Positions 1-10,006 of a DNA stretch of 27,221 bases are shown piece after piece. The notes beneath the pieces were generated by a model. It did not search any database, was not told where the DNA came from, and saw only the letters and a list, made by a program, of their open reading frames with translations. How positions within the stretch are numbered: the first letter of the stretch is position 1; each line of letters opens with the position of its first letter. Made by a program: the position numbers and the translations under genes. Source of the DNA: Zasmidium citrigriseum (lineage: Eukaryota; Ascomycota; Dothideomycetes; Mycosphaerellales; Mycosphaerellaceae); contig NHNW01000110.1 of assembly GCA_002786025.1 (NCBI GenBank), positions 1-27,221 on the forward strand, given 5' to 3'.

Positions 1-356
1 TATAGTACGAATAGATATAGGGACGCCGCTAGTAGTAGGAGTAGTAGGTAGGTTAGCTCTATACTAGGCGATATTTTAACGCTATTTACTCGCTTAATTA
101 AGCGAGGGGCGCTAATAAATATCCCTACGCGGGGTTATTAGAAGAGTATTAAGATTAAAAGCTACGCGAACTTTTACGCGCTATTAAGCTAGGCGTAGCG
201 TTATATACCGCGCTATACGTATATATTAACGCGGCGCCTAGTATGTACGGCTTACTAAGCGAGTATAGGTAGATCGAACTAAGGCTTTATAGAGCTAGAG
301 CACTAAAGTAACGGAATTAAATTAGTAAGATTTATAAGACTCGTATATGTCTTAGA

Positions 357-432
357 CTACTTACTAAGGGATAGTATAGGGATATATAATTATTTGTCGA
401 TAGCGAGTCGGGGATCCTAGGAGATAGGATCG
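357..432 (+). repeat. Short dispersed repeat C, copy 1
   Basis: This 76-bp stretch is similar to 7638-7713 without gaps (about 52 of 76 matches). It is strongest at its ends: ctacttactaaggg, then agtatagg and tatataa, and at the far end ggagataggatcg. The mirror copy is 26790-26865. It may be part of a longer, diverged unit that also includes element A, because C and A are about 1.1 kb apart in both places. Confidence 0.45.
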
Positions 433-1478
433 TATCTATCCTAGCCGTCTACTCTTCGTTAGAGACGTTCGTATCTATAGATATTTACTAGTGCTGTATA
501 TACTACTTAATTACGTAGTTATAGAGCCGCGAGTCCTAACCTTCTAACTTTATAGTATATCCTATCTTCTATTACTAGTATAGTAAATAATAACTATATA
601 GAATATATGTCGATCTCTATAACGTACGCTAGTATTAGATATAGTTATACTAATTCGGCCTCGTATAACCGCTATAGGATAGTCGAGTATAGATATCGAG
701 CGAGTAATAATAGATAGGCTAATCTATAGGCCTAATCTTAGTACTTATACTCTATTTCGAAGCGATACTATATATAGACGGTACTATAGGCGATAGTAAA
801 TCCGCTAAGATAGTTCTCCGAGTATATAGCTCTTACTTCGATATTTATAGATATATCTAGTCGTTCTAGTATAATTATTCGTTTCAGTAGGTCGACCTAA
901 TACTAGGCTTAACGCTCGTCGTCGACGTATAGTATTATATATCCGTCCGGATAGTATACTCTTATACCGTACTAAGGTAGATCTAGTACTATATATTATA
1001 CTACCTATTTAGATAGAGTAGACTATAGTATCGTTAGTAACTAAATCCGCGTAAGACGCTATAATATCGCTAATGGTCTAATACTTACTAAGACTCTTTA
1101 AATAGTAGTAAATATCCCTATACTACTCTCGGATATTAAGAGGCTATTACTATACAATATAAATAAATAGTAGTATAGTTACGACGCGTAAGGAAGAGAT
1201 AATATTATTATCTAGGAAGGTAACTTCCGTCGCTAGATATTAAAACGGAATAGTAGGCCTTATAGGCTAGCCTAATCCGCGTATTAGCGCCTATAACGCG
1301 GCGCGTAAAGTTAACGCCGCGTAAGTCCTCTAACGATAATCTATAATATAGCCCTTAATTATCCCCTTAACCTTTCCAAAAGAGATAATAAGGTTCGAGA
1401 ATTTGTTAATATTATATAGACGTTCGTAAACGAAGAGTATACTAAAGATTAAATATATATCTACATTTATAGTCTCTC

Positions 1479-1728
1479 GTCTACTAATTAGCCTATAAGA
1501 TTATAGCGATAACTACGAGCGTCTAGGTACTCCGAGACTCTAAGCCTCTTACGGTTAGTTATTCGTTTCGTCGATATAGATAGACTTATCGAAATAGTTA
1601 TACTAGCGCCCGGAGCTACGAGACTATAAGGTACCTATTAACGAAACGCCTAACCGACTATAAGAGGTACAGGTATTTAGAGGATCTAGACGCTCGTATC
1701 TCGAAAGTATCTTAGTAGGATAATAGTC
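1479..1728 (+). mobile_element. Palindromic MITE-like element A, copy 1 (left arm)
   Basis: This 250-bp element recurs at 8792-9041 with about three quarters identity. It has long imperfect terminal inverted repeats of roughly 100 bp: the 5' half carries tacgagcgtctag then ctcttacggttag then cgtttcgt, and the reverse complement of the 3' half carries the same blocks in the same order. It has no coding capacity. This is the structure of a foldback or MITE derived from a DNA transposon. The flanking duplication is not resolvable after RIP. Confidence 0.7.
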
Positions 1729-1851
1729 TTTCTTTTTACTAATCGGCTATATTAGTACCCTCTCTCGTATAAGAAGAAGTCGGTTAGTAGTACAAAAAGA
1801 ACTTAGTCGATTATCTACCTTTTTAGCTAAGTAGTCTAAAAAAAAGGCTAT

Positions 1852-2097
1852 TAATTAGACATAAGTAGGCTATAGTTAGCACTTTATAATATCGATAACG
1901 GTGTAGACAGCCTAGTAATCGCGGGCTATTATAATCTAATAGTATAGACTTACGCTATAGTATAGGCCTAGACGCTATACACCTATTTTAATAGTACGTG
2001 TCTATACTATTAGATTGTAATTAACCGCGACGACTAGGCTATCTACGCCGTTATCGATATAATAAAGTACTAGCGGTAGCCTACTTATACCTAATTA
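1852..2097 (+). mobile_element. Foldback element B (left arm)
   Basis: This 246-bp near-palindrome has inverted repeats of about 95 bp. The ends read taattagacataagtaggc and, inverted, taattaggtataagtaggc, followed by blocks around cgataacggtgtagac and aatctaatagtatagac. The loop is about 50 bp. Mismatches between the stems are mostly transitions. A TA target duplication is possible but cannot be proved in such TA-rich DNA. It has no coding capacity and resembles a MITE. Confidence 0.75.
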
Positions 2098-2799
2098 GAG
2101 AGCGATATATTTAAATCGATTTTATACTATAATTAGTAGCTACTCTGTTACAAAAAGAAGTCCTTCTATAGTATAAAAGTACAAAAAAAGCGAGGTAGAC
2201 TAGGTCGAAGAAGCGTATATTAAAGGACGTAGCGGGCCTATCTACCCCGTAGGGTATAACTATACTATAGCTACGCCTATTTAACGCTACTCTATCGCCT
2301 ATTTAGCGTATTGTAATTAGTAAAAGGGAGGGCGATATACTTATTTATAGAGGTATAATAGAGTATCCGTTAAGGCAAAATAATAGAGGTATAGGGGAGT
2401 ATAAAATTAAAGGCGTATAACGATCGTTTATCGTATCGTTTATAGCCTCGTTAATATCTCTCTTAACGGAGTAAAAAAAGAAAGCCTAGACCTCCTATAG
2501 CGCTAATACTCGAGCTTACACCTCCTTTTCCCCTATACTAGAAACGCTATATTAGGGCGGTTTAGCTATATACCTTTACTCTATATACTATTCGCCTAGT
2601 ATAGGGTAGTAATCCTCCTAATTAGTTAATATAGATTTCGCCTTATATATATACCCTATATAGTAATATTATCGTCTATAACGTTAAAGCTCTACGATGT
2701 TATCTTATAAATTAATATAGTATCGATACGACTAGCTAGCGTGTCTTAGCGGCGCGCTATACTCGAAAGCTTACGGCGCGCGAATAGGCGGGCGTACTA

Positions 2800-5700
2800 T
2801 TAACAATAAACCGATCTTATATAATAAGAGAGGCTGTAATCTACGAGCGAACGACTAAGGTATTAGGTATACGATACTATTTACTAGCTTCTATCGCTAA
2901 TAGCGTAGACGTGCTATACTTATTCTATTATATCGATATCGTCTACTAACGTTAATCCGGATCTTAACCTATTAAACACTATCCTCTATACTCTATATTA
3001 AGCCGTTAACGCTAGCCCTAACGAAAACTAGTTATATACTCTAACTAGACGAAAGCTCTCGGTAAATTCTACTAGCTAGATAGTCCTATCGCGAGCTAGA
3101 CGGCTAGTAATACATATATCCACCTCCTTACTCTACGAACTATCTACTTATACGATAATGTCCGCTAGAGTAAAATCGACGTCGACGTTGTACTATAAAC
3201 TGTGTCTAATAAGGAGGAAGGGCGAATCCTAATCTCCTACTTTATCTAGCGTAGCCGTATAGAACGCTACGAGACTACTAATATTCTTCTCTTTAGACTT
3301 CTACCTGTCTAGTTCCAAAGTAACGAGATAGTCTTAGTTTAGTAGGATAGTTAGCTCTAGTTACTTGTCGATAATATATTCGATTATAAGCTTTAGTAGC
3401 TAAAAGTTAAACAAATTATAGGCGACAAAGACGACCTTACGCTTAGAGACTATACTAGTCTTCGACTCGCGGGTACGACGGATAATCTTAATAACGGTAG
3501 CGCCGCCCGTAGTTACGTAGAGACGCGGTATATATTAATTTATTAACTCTAATAGGCTAGGGTCTACTATAACCTCCTTTCCGGGGATTTAACTAGCCGC
3601 GAACTCTTTACGGCGCTTTAAAACTACGTCGTATACCTTTCGCTTCTTCTAAATCTTAGTCTAGTCCTTCTAGCTATATTCTCTAATCTCGCTAGCTAGT
3701 ATACTAGATTCCTACCGCTATATCTCTAACTCCGGCTATAGCTAGATTACGTTCTACTTCTATACGATATCTAGGAATAGATCGAAGGTATAGTTTAAGA
3801 AGTCTCTAACGAAGATCGGATAGAGGGTATTAGCGATATCCTATAGCTATTTTAAACGGAGGTCGAAATAAGAGTTCGTAAGGAAGTCGACGTAGGTATA
3901 GTTACGGCTAAGTACATTCGGGTCCTATACCGTTTACTAGGAGATATAGATTAGTAATATCTAGAGCTACTAAGTGTATACTCTTCGCTACTCGTCTATA
4001 CCGTCGAGGGTATCGATATCCGAACGCCTATTACTAGGCCGTAGTCCGCCTACCTCTTCGAGTCGAGTAGCTAACTCCGAAGCGGCTAGGGTAACTATAT
4101 CCTATATAGTTTCTTTCGCTAAATTTCTCGTATATCCGACTACCTATTCCTTAATAGTAATCCTTTTCTTACTATTATTCTCCTTATATACTTTAATTCT
4201 AGGGGAGACCTTATAGACGGAGTATAAGATAGTAGAGTTTCCTTCGTCGCGGACGTTATAATACTAGGCTATTATAGCTAATATAATCGGATAAAGCTAT
4301 TCGGGGATTAAAGTCCGAGTACTACTTATACTAATTAAAGGCGGGAATCCTAGTAAAGTACTAAGCGTCTTTATTAGCACGTACTTATATAACTTAATTA
4401 TCTAGAACTCGTCGATAAAGGTAGCTCCGAAGATACTATTTAACGGCCTAGGCTCCTCTTATCTAGTCGAGTAGTCTACCGTAGTAATAAACTTATATAT
4501 ACTATCCTTCGTCGAGATAACGGCTATATCGTACTACTATAGTATAGCTATATAGACGGGCTTTCTAGTCGCCTCGAAGGCGATATTTATACTATATATC
4601 GCTAATATCTTAATACGGCCGTTCTCGTCGAAACTATCGCTAAGGCTTCTAGTATACTCTTTTATCTCCTCTATCTCATATTCTTAGAGTAGAGAATCGG
4701 TCTAGTAATATACTCGCTTCTTCTTATAGCCTTCGATCTATAGATCTAGCCTTATACTATAAGCGATAACGATTAGCCGGCGTAGGTAGCCCTATAAGGC
4801 AATTATATTATTAACCTACTTCCGAGGGGTTAAGAGACTTAATACTACTAGTAACGTTATCCCCGGGCGGACGATTAGTATATAGTCCGTTAAAAGGCTA
4901 ATATTATATAGCTTCTATATCTTATCTAGTTAGTCGAGCTTCTCCTTAGGAAGTAAGTTAGATATAAAATTGTAACGGCGTCGATTAAGACGGAGGATAG
5001 CTATTACTAAGACGGTAACACGTATCTTACTAGAACCTATCTCCGTATTACTAATAACCTACGACTAGCCGCGAACTATAGCCCTAAGAATCTAGGTCGC
5101 GATATATATCTAGTCCGGAAGGATACTATAGGCTTAATTCTAGTCTATAATAAAATAATACGACTTCGGATTATCTTCGTCTAGGTCGAATCTAAATAGA
5201 CGGTAGACTTTCTCTCGCTAGAAGGAGCGGTCGATATAATATAAATCGTTAAGGGAAGTCCCTACTATAATTCTACTATCCCTACTTTCGCTTAGACGCC
5301 TAGATAACCGTTCTACTCTAACGGGGTTCTCTAATAATAGCAAATTACTAGTATAAAACGTCGGCGCCTCCTTTAGTACCTAGAGCGTAGGTATATTATT
5401 ACTAATATATCGGAGACTCCTAGTAAAGGATTTATTAAACCGCTACTTTTAAGGCGCCGCTACTACGATCTTACTAAGTACTCGCTAGTAATTAGAGTCC
5501 TTACTCGACGTAGACTTTAACGGCGCGTTTCGCGTAGACTTTAGCGGCGTAGTTCGTAGAGGATTTAGCGGCGCGAGTGTCTTAGGGTTTAGCGGAGTAG
5601 TTTACGTAGACCTTAATAGAGCGGAATTACTCGATACACCGCGGTAGATTAGCGTAGTAGACGTAGAAGATTATACTATCGGAGGTACCGTACTATCCCT

Positions 5701-7239
5701 CGTTTAACTACTAATATTCGCTACGATTAGGATAATAAGCTACGCCTTCGTAGCCGTCCTCCTAGTAGTAGTACTATTATCGGGAGCTATATTATAGATA
5801 GGAGGGCGCTAGTAGATAGAGGACGTCGATATAGTCCGCTTAGTAGTAGTATTTTATCGGAGGGCCGGGTCTAAAAACTTATTACTATCTAGTAATATCC
5901 TTATCTTATCTCGATCTAGTTATACTATCTTATCCTAACCTTCTATATCTACGTCGTTATCTTCCCTAAGGTATAGACGCTAGTTAGACTCTTCGAAGTT
6001 AAGCCTTTAAGTTTAGATACGAGAAGAGAGTCTAGCTATCTTATCCTTATTAGAGTCTAGTACTTGAAAGGCGGCTATGTTACCTAACTATATAACCGGA
6101 TCGAGGAGGCGGTAAAGTTTATTTAGTATTACTCTAATACTACCGCCGTACTAGACCGATATAGGATTCCCGTAGTAGTTAATATAGTATATATATCGCC
6201 CTTTCTGTATTTTAATAGCCTCGTTATTAAAGAGATCGGTACCCTTAATCTTGTACGGTAGAGTAAAGAACTATATAACGCCGATTCTACTACTACGATT
6301 CTACTAGACTATATCCCTATCGAAGTTTAGCTTTAGTATAATAATATTATAGTTAACGAGGTTAGGCTTCTCGCTTCGTGCGGAGTAATCGCCGTAACTA
6401 TTAAGCTAGCGGCGCTTCTAAGAGCCCTTAGTAATCTCTTCGTCGTCTAAAGCGATAACTAATTAGCTAACTAATCGTAGACCGATAGTAGAGCTACTAT
6501 ATAAGGTTACTAAAGGACGTCGTAATATCGAATTAGTCGCCGTCTCGCTTCTTCTATCTTTAGTACTAGACGTAAAGCTACTAGTCCGCCTTATAAGTCG
6601 AGTATCTTCTTACTTTTCGAGTATATTCTCTTCCTACTATTCTTTACTACGGACGAAGGTAAGCTAGGCCTAGACTATCGTCTTATACTTAACTCGACTA
6701 CTACCGCGTATACTAGTAGTCTAAGCGGAGTCCTAATAAAGCAATCTATCGAATAGCTAGTTAGGTCTCTAGCGGTTAGTTCTAGCGGGGCTAAAGAATA
6801 GATACGGGTAGCTCTAATACAATTCTGCCTCTACTAACTTTCGTAGATCTAAGTTGGGTAGAGAAGATAAATAGTACGAGAGTACTTTACTACTACCGCC
6901 GTTATACTTAGCGAGTATATCTTTAGCTACTCTATATACCTCCCTAAGTTCCTAATTACTCTAATCGAAGATAGCCCGATATATTTATCGGTATAAATCG
7001 TTATTACCCTTAAGGAAAGCGACCTATATATTATATCCCTAATACTAAGGTTTAGTGTTAAACTTAATCGATTTACTACGACGCGTAGGTACTATAATCG
7101 GCTACGGCGGATATCGACGGGACAGGTAGGCGCTAGACTATATTCTTATTAGTATTAACTAAGATTGCGGCACTAGAGATATAAGTAGTAAAATATACGA
7201 GCCTAGAAGTTTCCCTATACTAGCGGCGCGAGTACTTAC
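2800..7239 (-). pseudogene. Gene X, left copy: large decayed gene of unknown function
   Basis: This is the longest coding-like region of the arm, about 4.4 kb or 1480 codons, read outward on the - strand. One frame runs the whole length with no frameshift and is broken almost only by TAG and TAA. Recognisable stretches, named from the right copy, include GGSSKVLSYYLSSLPDLDLRK near the N-terminus, an 8-residue tandem repeat, YYLFRFDPDEDNPKSYYF in the middle and DPSPLELINQYIPRLYVT toward the C-terminus (* sites given as Q). The composition is that of a soluble, charged protein. I see no helicase, transposase, reverse transcriptase or integrase motif. Its 5' end faces gene W and the central helicase. 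The upstream limit is uncertain: at 7239 the left copy reads gtaagt on the coding strand, which could be a splice donor. The frame may extend past 2800 to about 2450. Confidence 0.6.
5510..5624 (-). repeat. 24-bp tandem repeat within gene X, left copy
   Basis: There are four full units and a partial fifth, at 5510-5533, 5534-5557, 5558-5581, 5582-5605 and 5606-5624. Each carries a core resembling gtagactttagcggcg. The period is eight codons, so the gene X frame is preserved; on the coding strand the units read like (A/P)-L-(K/N)-(S/P)-T/L-R. It probably encoded a Pro/Ser-rich linker. Unit number is the same in both arms. Confidence 0.85.
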
Positions 7240-7637
7240 AAGATATAAGGAAGAAGAGATTAGGGTAATACTATCGCCGTAATTTAAAGATATTCTCGCG
7301 AAGACAATAATATAGCGATATAGCTACTCGTTATATAATACGAGCGAGGCGATAGTAGCAGTTATATAGCTAATAGTTGTTTTGTTTTAACTATATAGCT
7401 CCTACTTCGAGGACGAAAGTAGGAGTAGGGTATACTAAGACTAGTACGCGTAGCGCGAAGAGTACAAAGTACGTATAGCGCCGCGTTAGAAAGTAAGTAG
7501 ACGCCGCGCGAAGTAATAGCGCGCCGCTATTACTTCTTCTATATATACGGTAAGCCGAACTAAAGCGACAGCTAGCTTAGCGCTAAGATTAGCTAAATTC
7601 CTAAAGCGCTAGCGATAAGATCGAGGTATATACTAGC

Positions 7638-7713
7638 CTACTAACTAAGGGACAGTATAGGAGTATATAACCGTTCTCTTATAAACCTCGAGGGATTTTA
7701 GGAGACACGATCG
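7638..7713 (+). repeat. Short dispersed repeat C, copy 2
   Basis: This is the partner of 357-432; the mirror copy is 19509-19584. It contains a tatataa that could have been a TATA box, upstream of gene X but on the opposite strand. Any regulatory role is conjecture. Confidence 0.45.
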
Positions 7714-8046
7714 CTAGTATCCCGTTACTATACTAGCCGCTAAAGATAGCCGTATCTAAGTCTATTTTATAAAGCTAAAGTAGACACTAGCCTATATAGA
7801 TATATTTATATCCTCGCTCTTTAGTAAGATCCTACTATATACTATCTAAAATCGCTTCCGTGTATCGTTCTTTTCGCCGTCTTAGTATAACTCTAGTAAG
7901 ATATAGGTTTTATACTCGAAGGCGGGTATAAGTATTAATAAAGAAGGTGTTAGCTACGGTTATTATATATAGCGCGTCTACGAAGGACGTAATATTATTA
8001 CTAAGTATAAATAGTCCGCCTATAGTAAAAGCCCCGATTAGACGAT

Positions 8047-8075
8047 ATTAACCCTAAGAAACCCTTAGGGTTAAT
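8047..8075. repeat. Perfect 12-bp inverted repeat
   Basis: attaaccctaag and cttagggttaat are separated by five bases. The mirror copy is at 19147-19175. It contains single CCCTAA and TTAGGG units, but there is no tandem telomere-like array. Confidence 0.7.
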
Positions 8076-8791
8076 AGAAATTACTCTAATCGAAGAGACT
8101 ATACTATCTATAGTCGAGTCTAAAGGGATATACCTATCTTTTTATATTAGGGTAGTATAAAGAACGTAGCCTATTAATATCGGTAGCCTTATTACGCCTA
8201 GGAACGTTAGTCTCTACGAGTTGTAGGCGTTTAATCTACGGTGCTACGCTTTCAAATATATAGATTGTTTTAACTCTTTCGAATATACTATACTAAAAAG
8301 ATTAGACAGGCGTAAAGAGTATACAAAAAGTAGTACGTTAAAGAGGATAGGTAGGGCTAAAGAGAACGCAAAAAGATAGTACTTATAGAGCTTCTTCTAG
8401 ATACGACCCTTCTTTCCCTCCTCGCCCTTATCTATAGTTTAGGGGTAGGCTTAGAGGGGGTTTACGCTTACTTAGCCTAGAACTACTACCTATATAGCGA
8501 TACTAGTACTAGAGTAGCTACGCGCCCTTCCGAGACTCTACCCCCTACTATATTAGGCTACTAGGTCCTTTTATTAGTAGAAGGCGAGGTTGTTAGGGTT
8601 ATATATATAGCAAATAGTAGTACTTAAATCGTTTAAGATCGTTCGTCGTTTAAGTCTATTAATCGTTTAGCTTATATCGTTACTCTAGCCTTAAACGGGT
8701 ACGGCTTCTAGCCTTTCTAACCTTCTAGCCTTTCCTATAAGAAGGGAAGGGACGGAAGGGTTTAAGTATATATATATATTCGCGGTCCCTC

Positions 8792-9041
8792 GTCTACTAA
8801 TTAGACTACGAGGATATATCGATAAATACGAGCGTCTAGTAACTTAGACACTCTAAGCCTCTTATAGTCGGTTATTCGTTTCGTCGATATAGATAGACTT
8901 ATTAAAATAGTTATACTAGCGCCTAGAGCTACGAGACTATAAGGTACCTATTAACGAAACACGTAACCGACTATAAGAGGTATAGTAGGTCGAAGTTACT
9001 AAACGCTCGTATTTCGAGAGTATCGCTATAGGCTAATAGTC
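8792..9041 (+). mobile_element. Palindromic MITE-like element A, copy 2 (left arm)
   Basis: This is the second copy of the 250-bp element, in the same orientation and of the same length as copy 1. Similarity continues weakly outside both ends (gtctttcttttt on the 3' side, tccctcg on the 5' side), so the repeated unit may be slightly longer than the palindrome. It sits at the 3' end of gene W. Confidence 0.7.
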
Positions 9042-9125
9042 TTTCTTTTTGCCTTCCGACTACTTAGTACTATTTATTTTTAGATATTACTAAGTTAGTA
9101 AGTTATACGGAGTAAAGTAAGACGA

Positions 9126-9701
9126 TTGCTATCGAGAGAACTAATAAATAGATAAGTTAAACAAACACCTAGCTAAGCTAGAAACCTTTTGTATATCGAA
9201 TAGTATACTATATTAGCTTATTATCTACCGTAGCGAGCTTATCTTCGGCACTAATTTAAAACCGTTGTAGCCCTTTCGAACTATAAACGCCTAAAGCTAA
9301 TTAATTACGCCTTCTAGTATAGTAACCCGTATCTATAAAGCGCGGAATTCTATAACGTTAACTTCGTTTAGCCGTTCCACCTCGATAACTAAAGACAACG
9401 TAGGCGAGTTATTAATAACGGCGTAGTAGGGACGTAGCTATAGAGTCTTTCTACCTCTTATATAAACGCGACGGAGGGACGGCGGTGTAACGCTTCGTCG
9501 TAGTCGAATAGGAGTAGTTATCTAAATTGTAGTAGGAGGCGGGTTACTATTAGACTCTAAACCGAGTAAATCTACGACCCGAGCGTTAGTATATTAATAC
9601 TAGTAATACGTTAGTTTAGTTATGTTACTTAGTAAGTATTTAAAATCGATATATAACTTACTAGTATAATAAAGGGTCGTTTAGACAGATAATACGAATA
9701 T
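9126..9701 (-). pseudogene. Gene W, left copy: small decayed coding region
   Basis: This is a coding-like frame of about 190 codons on the - strand, broken only by TAG and TAA. The most convincing part reads VERLNEVNVIEFRAL*IRV followed by TILEGVIN*L*AFIVRKG, a heptad-like, charged stretch that could be a coiled coil. An upstream part reads RVVDLLGLESNSNLPP. The family is not recognised. It lies about 300 bp from the presumed start of gene Y and is divergent from it, so the two may have shared a promoter region. Element A (copy 2) lies just past its 3' end. Confidence 0.5.
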
Positions 9702-10006
9702 TAGTGCTAAGTTAGTATAGGTGTTAATAGAGAAGATAGATAGCGCGCTATGAAGTTCGAGCTTAACGCGGCGTATAGGCCGCGTAAACGCGAGTTTACG
9801 CGAGGATTCGCGCTAAAACTCGATACTAGTCCTATTTAAGTAGAGGTAAATAACACGTATCCGCGCGATCCCGTTCTATAATAAGCTCTTACTCGCGCCT
9901 AATACTGCCTCTTCTACGTCCTCTACTTACTACTCGATTCCCTTCCTAGCTAACCCTATTATTTACTATATAAGCGTTAGCAGCCGTAGCTCGTCTATAA
10001 TATATA
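9702..10006. other. Divergent intergenic region between genes W and Y, left arm
   Basis: These 305 bp lie between two divergent coding remnants and contain an acgcggcg motif at 9766 followed by a short palindrome (gtaaacgcgagtttac). It is a candidate shared promoter region, as inferred only from layout. The mirror is 17216-17520. Confidence 0.4.

Larger units (their letters stand above)
1..2799. other. Outer non-coding zone of the left arm
   Basis: Apart from repeat C, element A, element B and CGCGGCG motifs at 229, 1296 and 1314, I see no convincing coding frame here. From 1 to 2503 it is identical to its mirror (24719-27221). Gene X may run a few hundred bases into its inner edge. Confidence 0.6.
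7240..9125. other. Intergenic region between genes X and W, left arm
   Basis: It contains a GC-rich motif cluster (7478-7530), repeat C copy 2, the 12-bp inverted repeat and element A copy 2. No frame in it reads convincingly as protein. The mirror is 18097-19982. It would have held the 5' region of gene X. Confidence 0.5.

Noticed and set aside
3974..4216. 80-codon open frame on the + strand beginning with ATG
   Set aside because: It lies antisense to the left copy of gene X. Ser/Leu/Tyr-rich translation is what TA- and CT-rich RIP DNA gives by chance, and the ATG is not preserved in context. It is a shadow frame.
8047..8075. CCCTAA and TTAGGG in a short palindrome, as a possible telomere seed
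   Set aside because: Only one unit of each is present and there is no tandem array there or at the window ends, so it is best taken as a chance hairpin.
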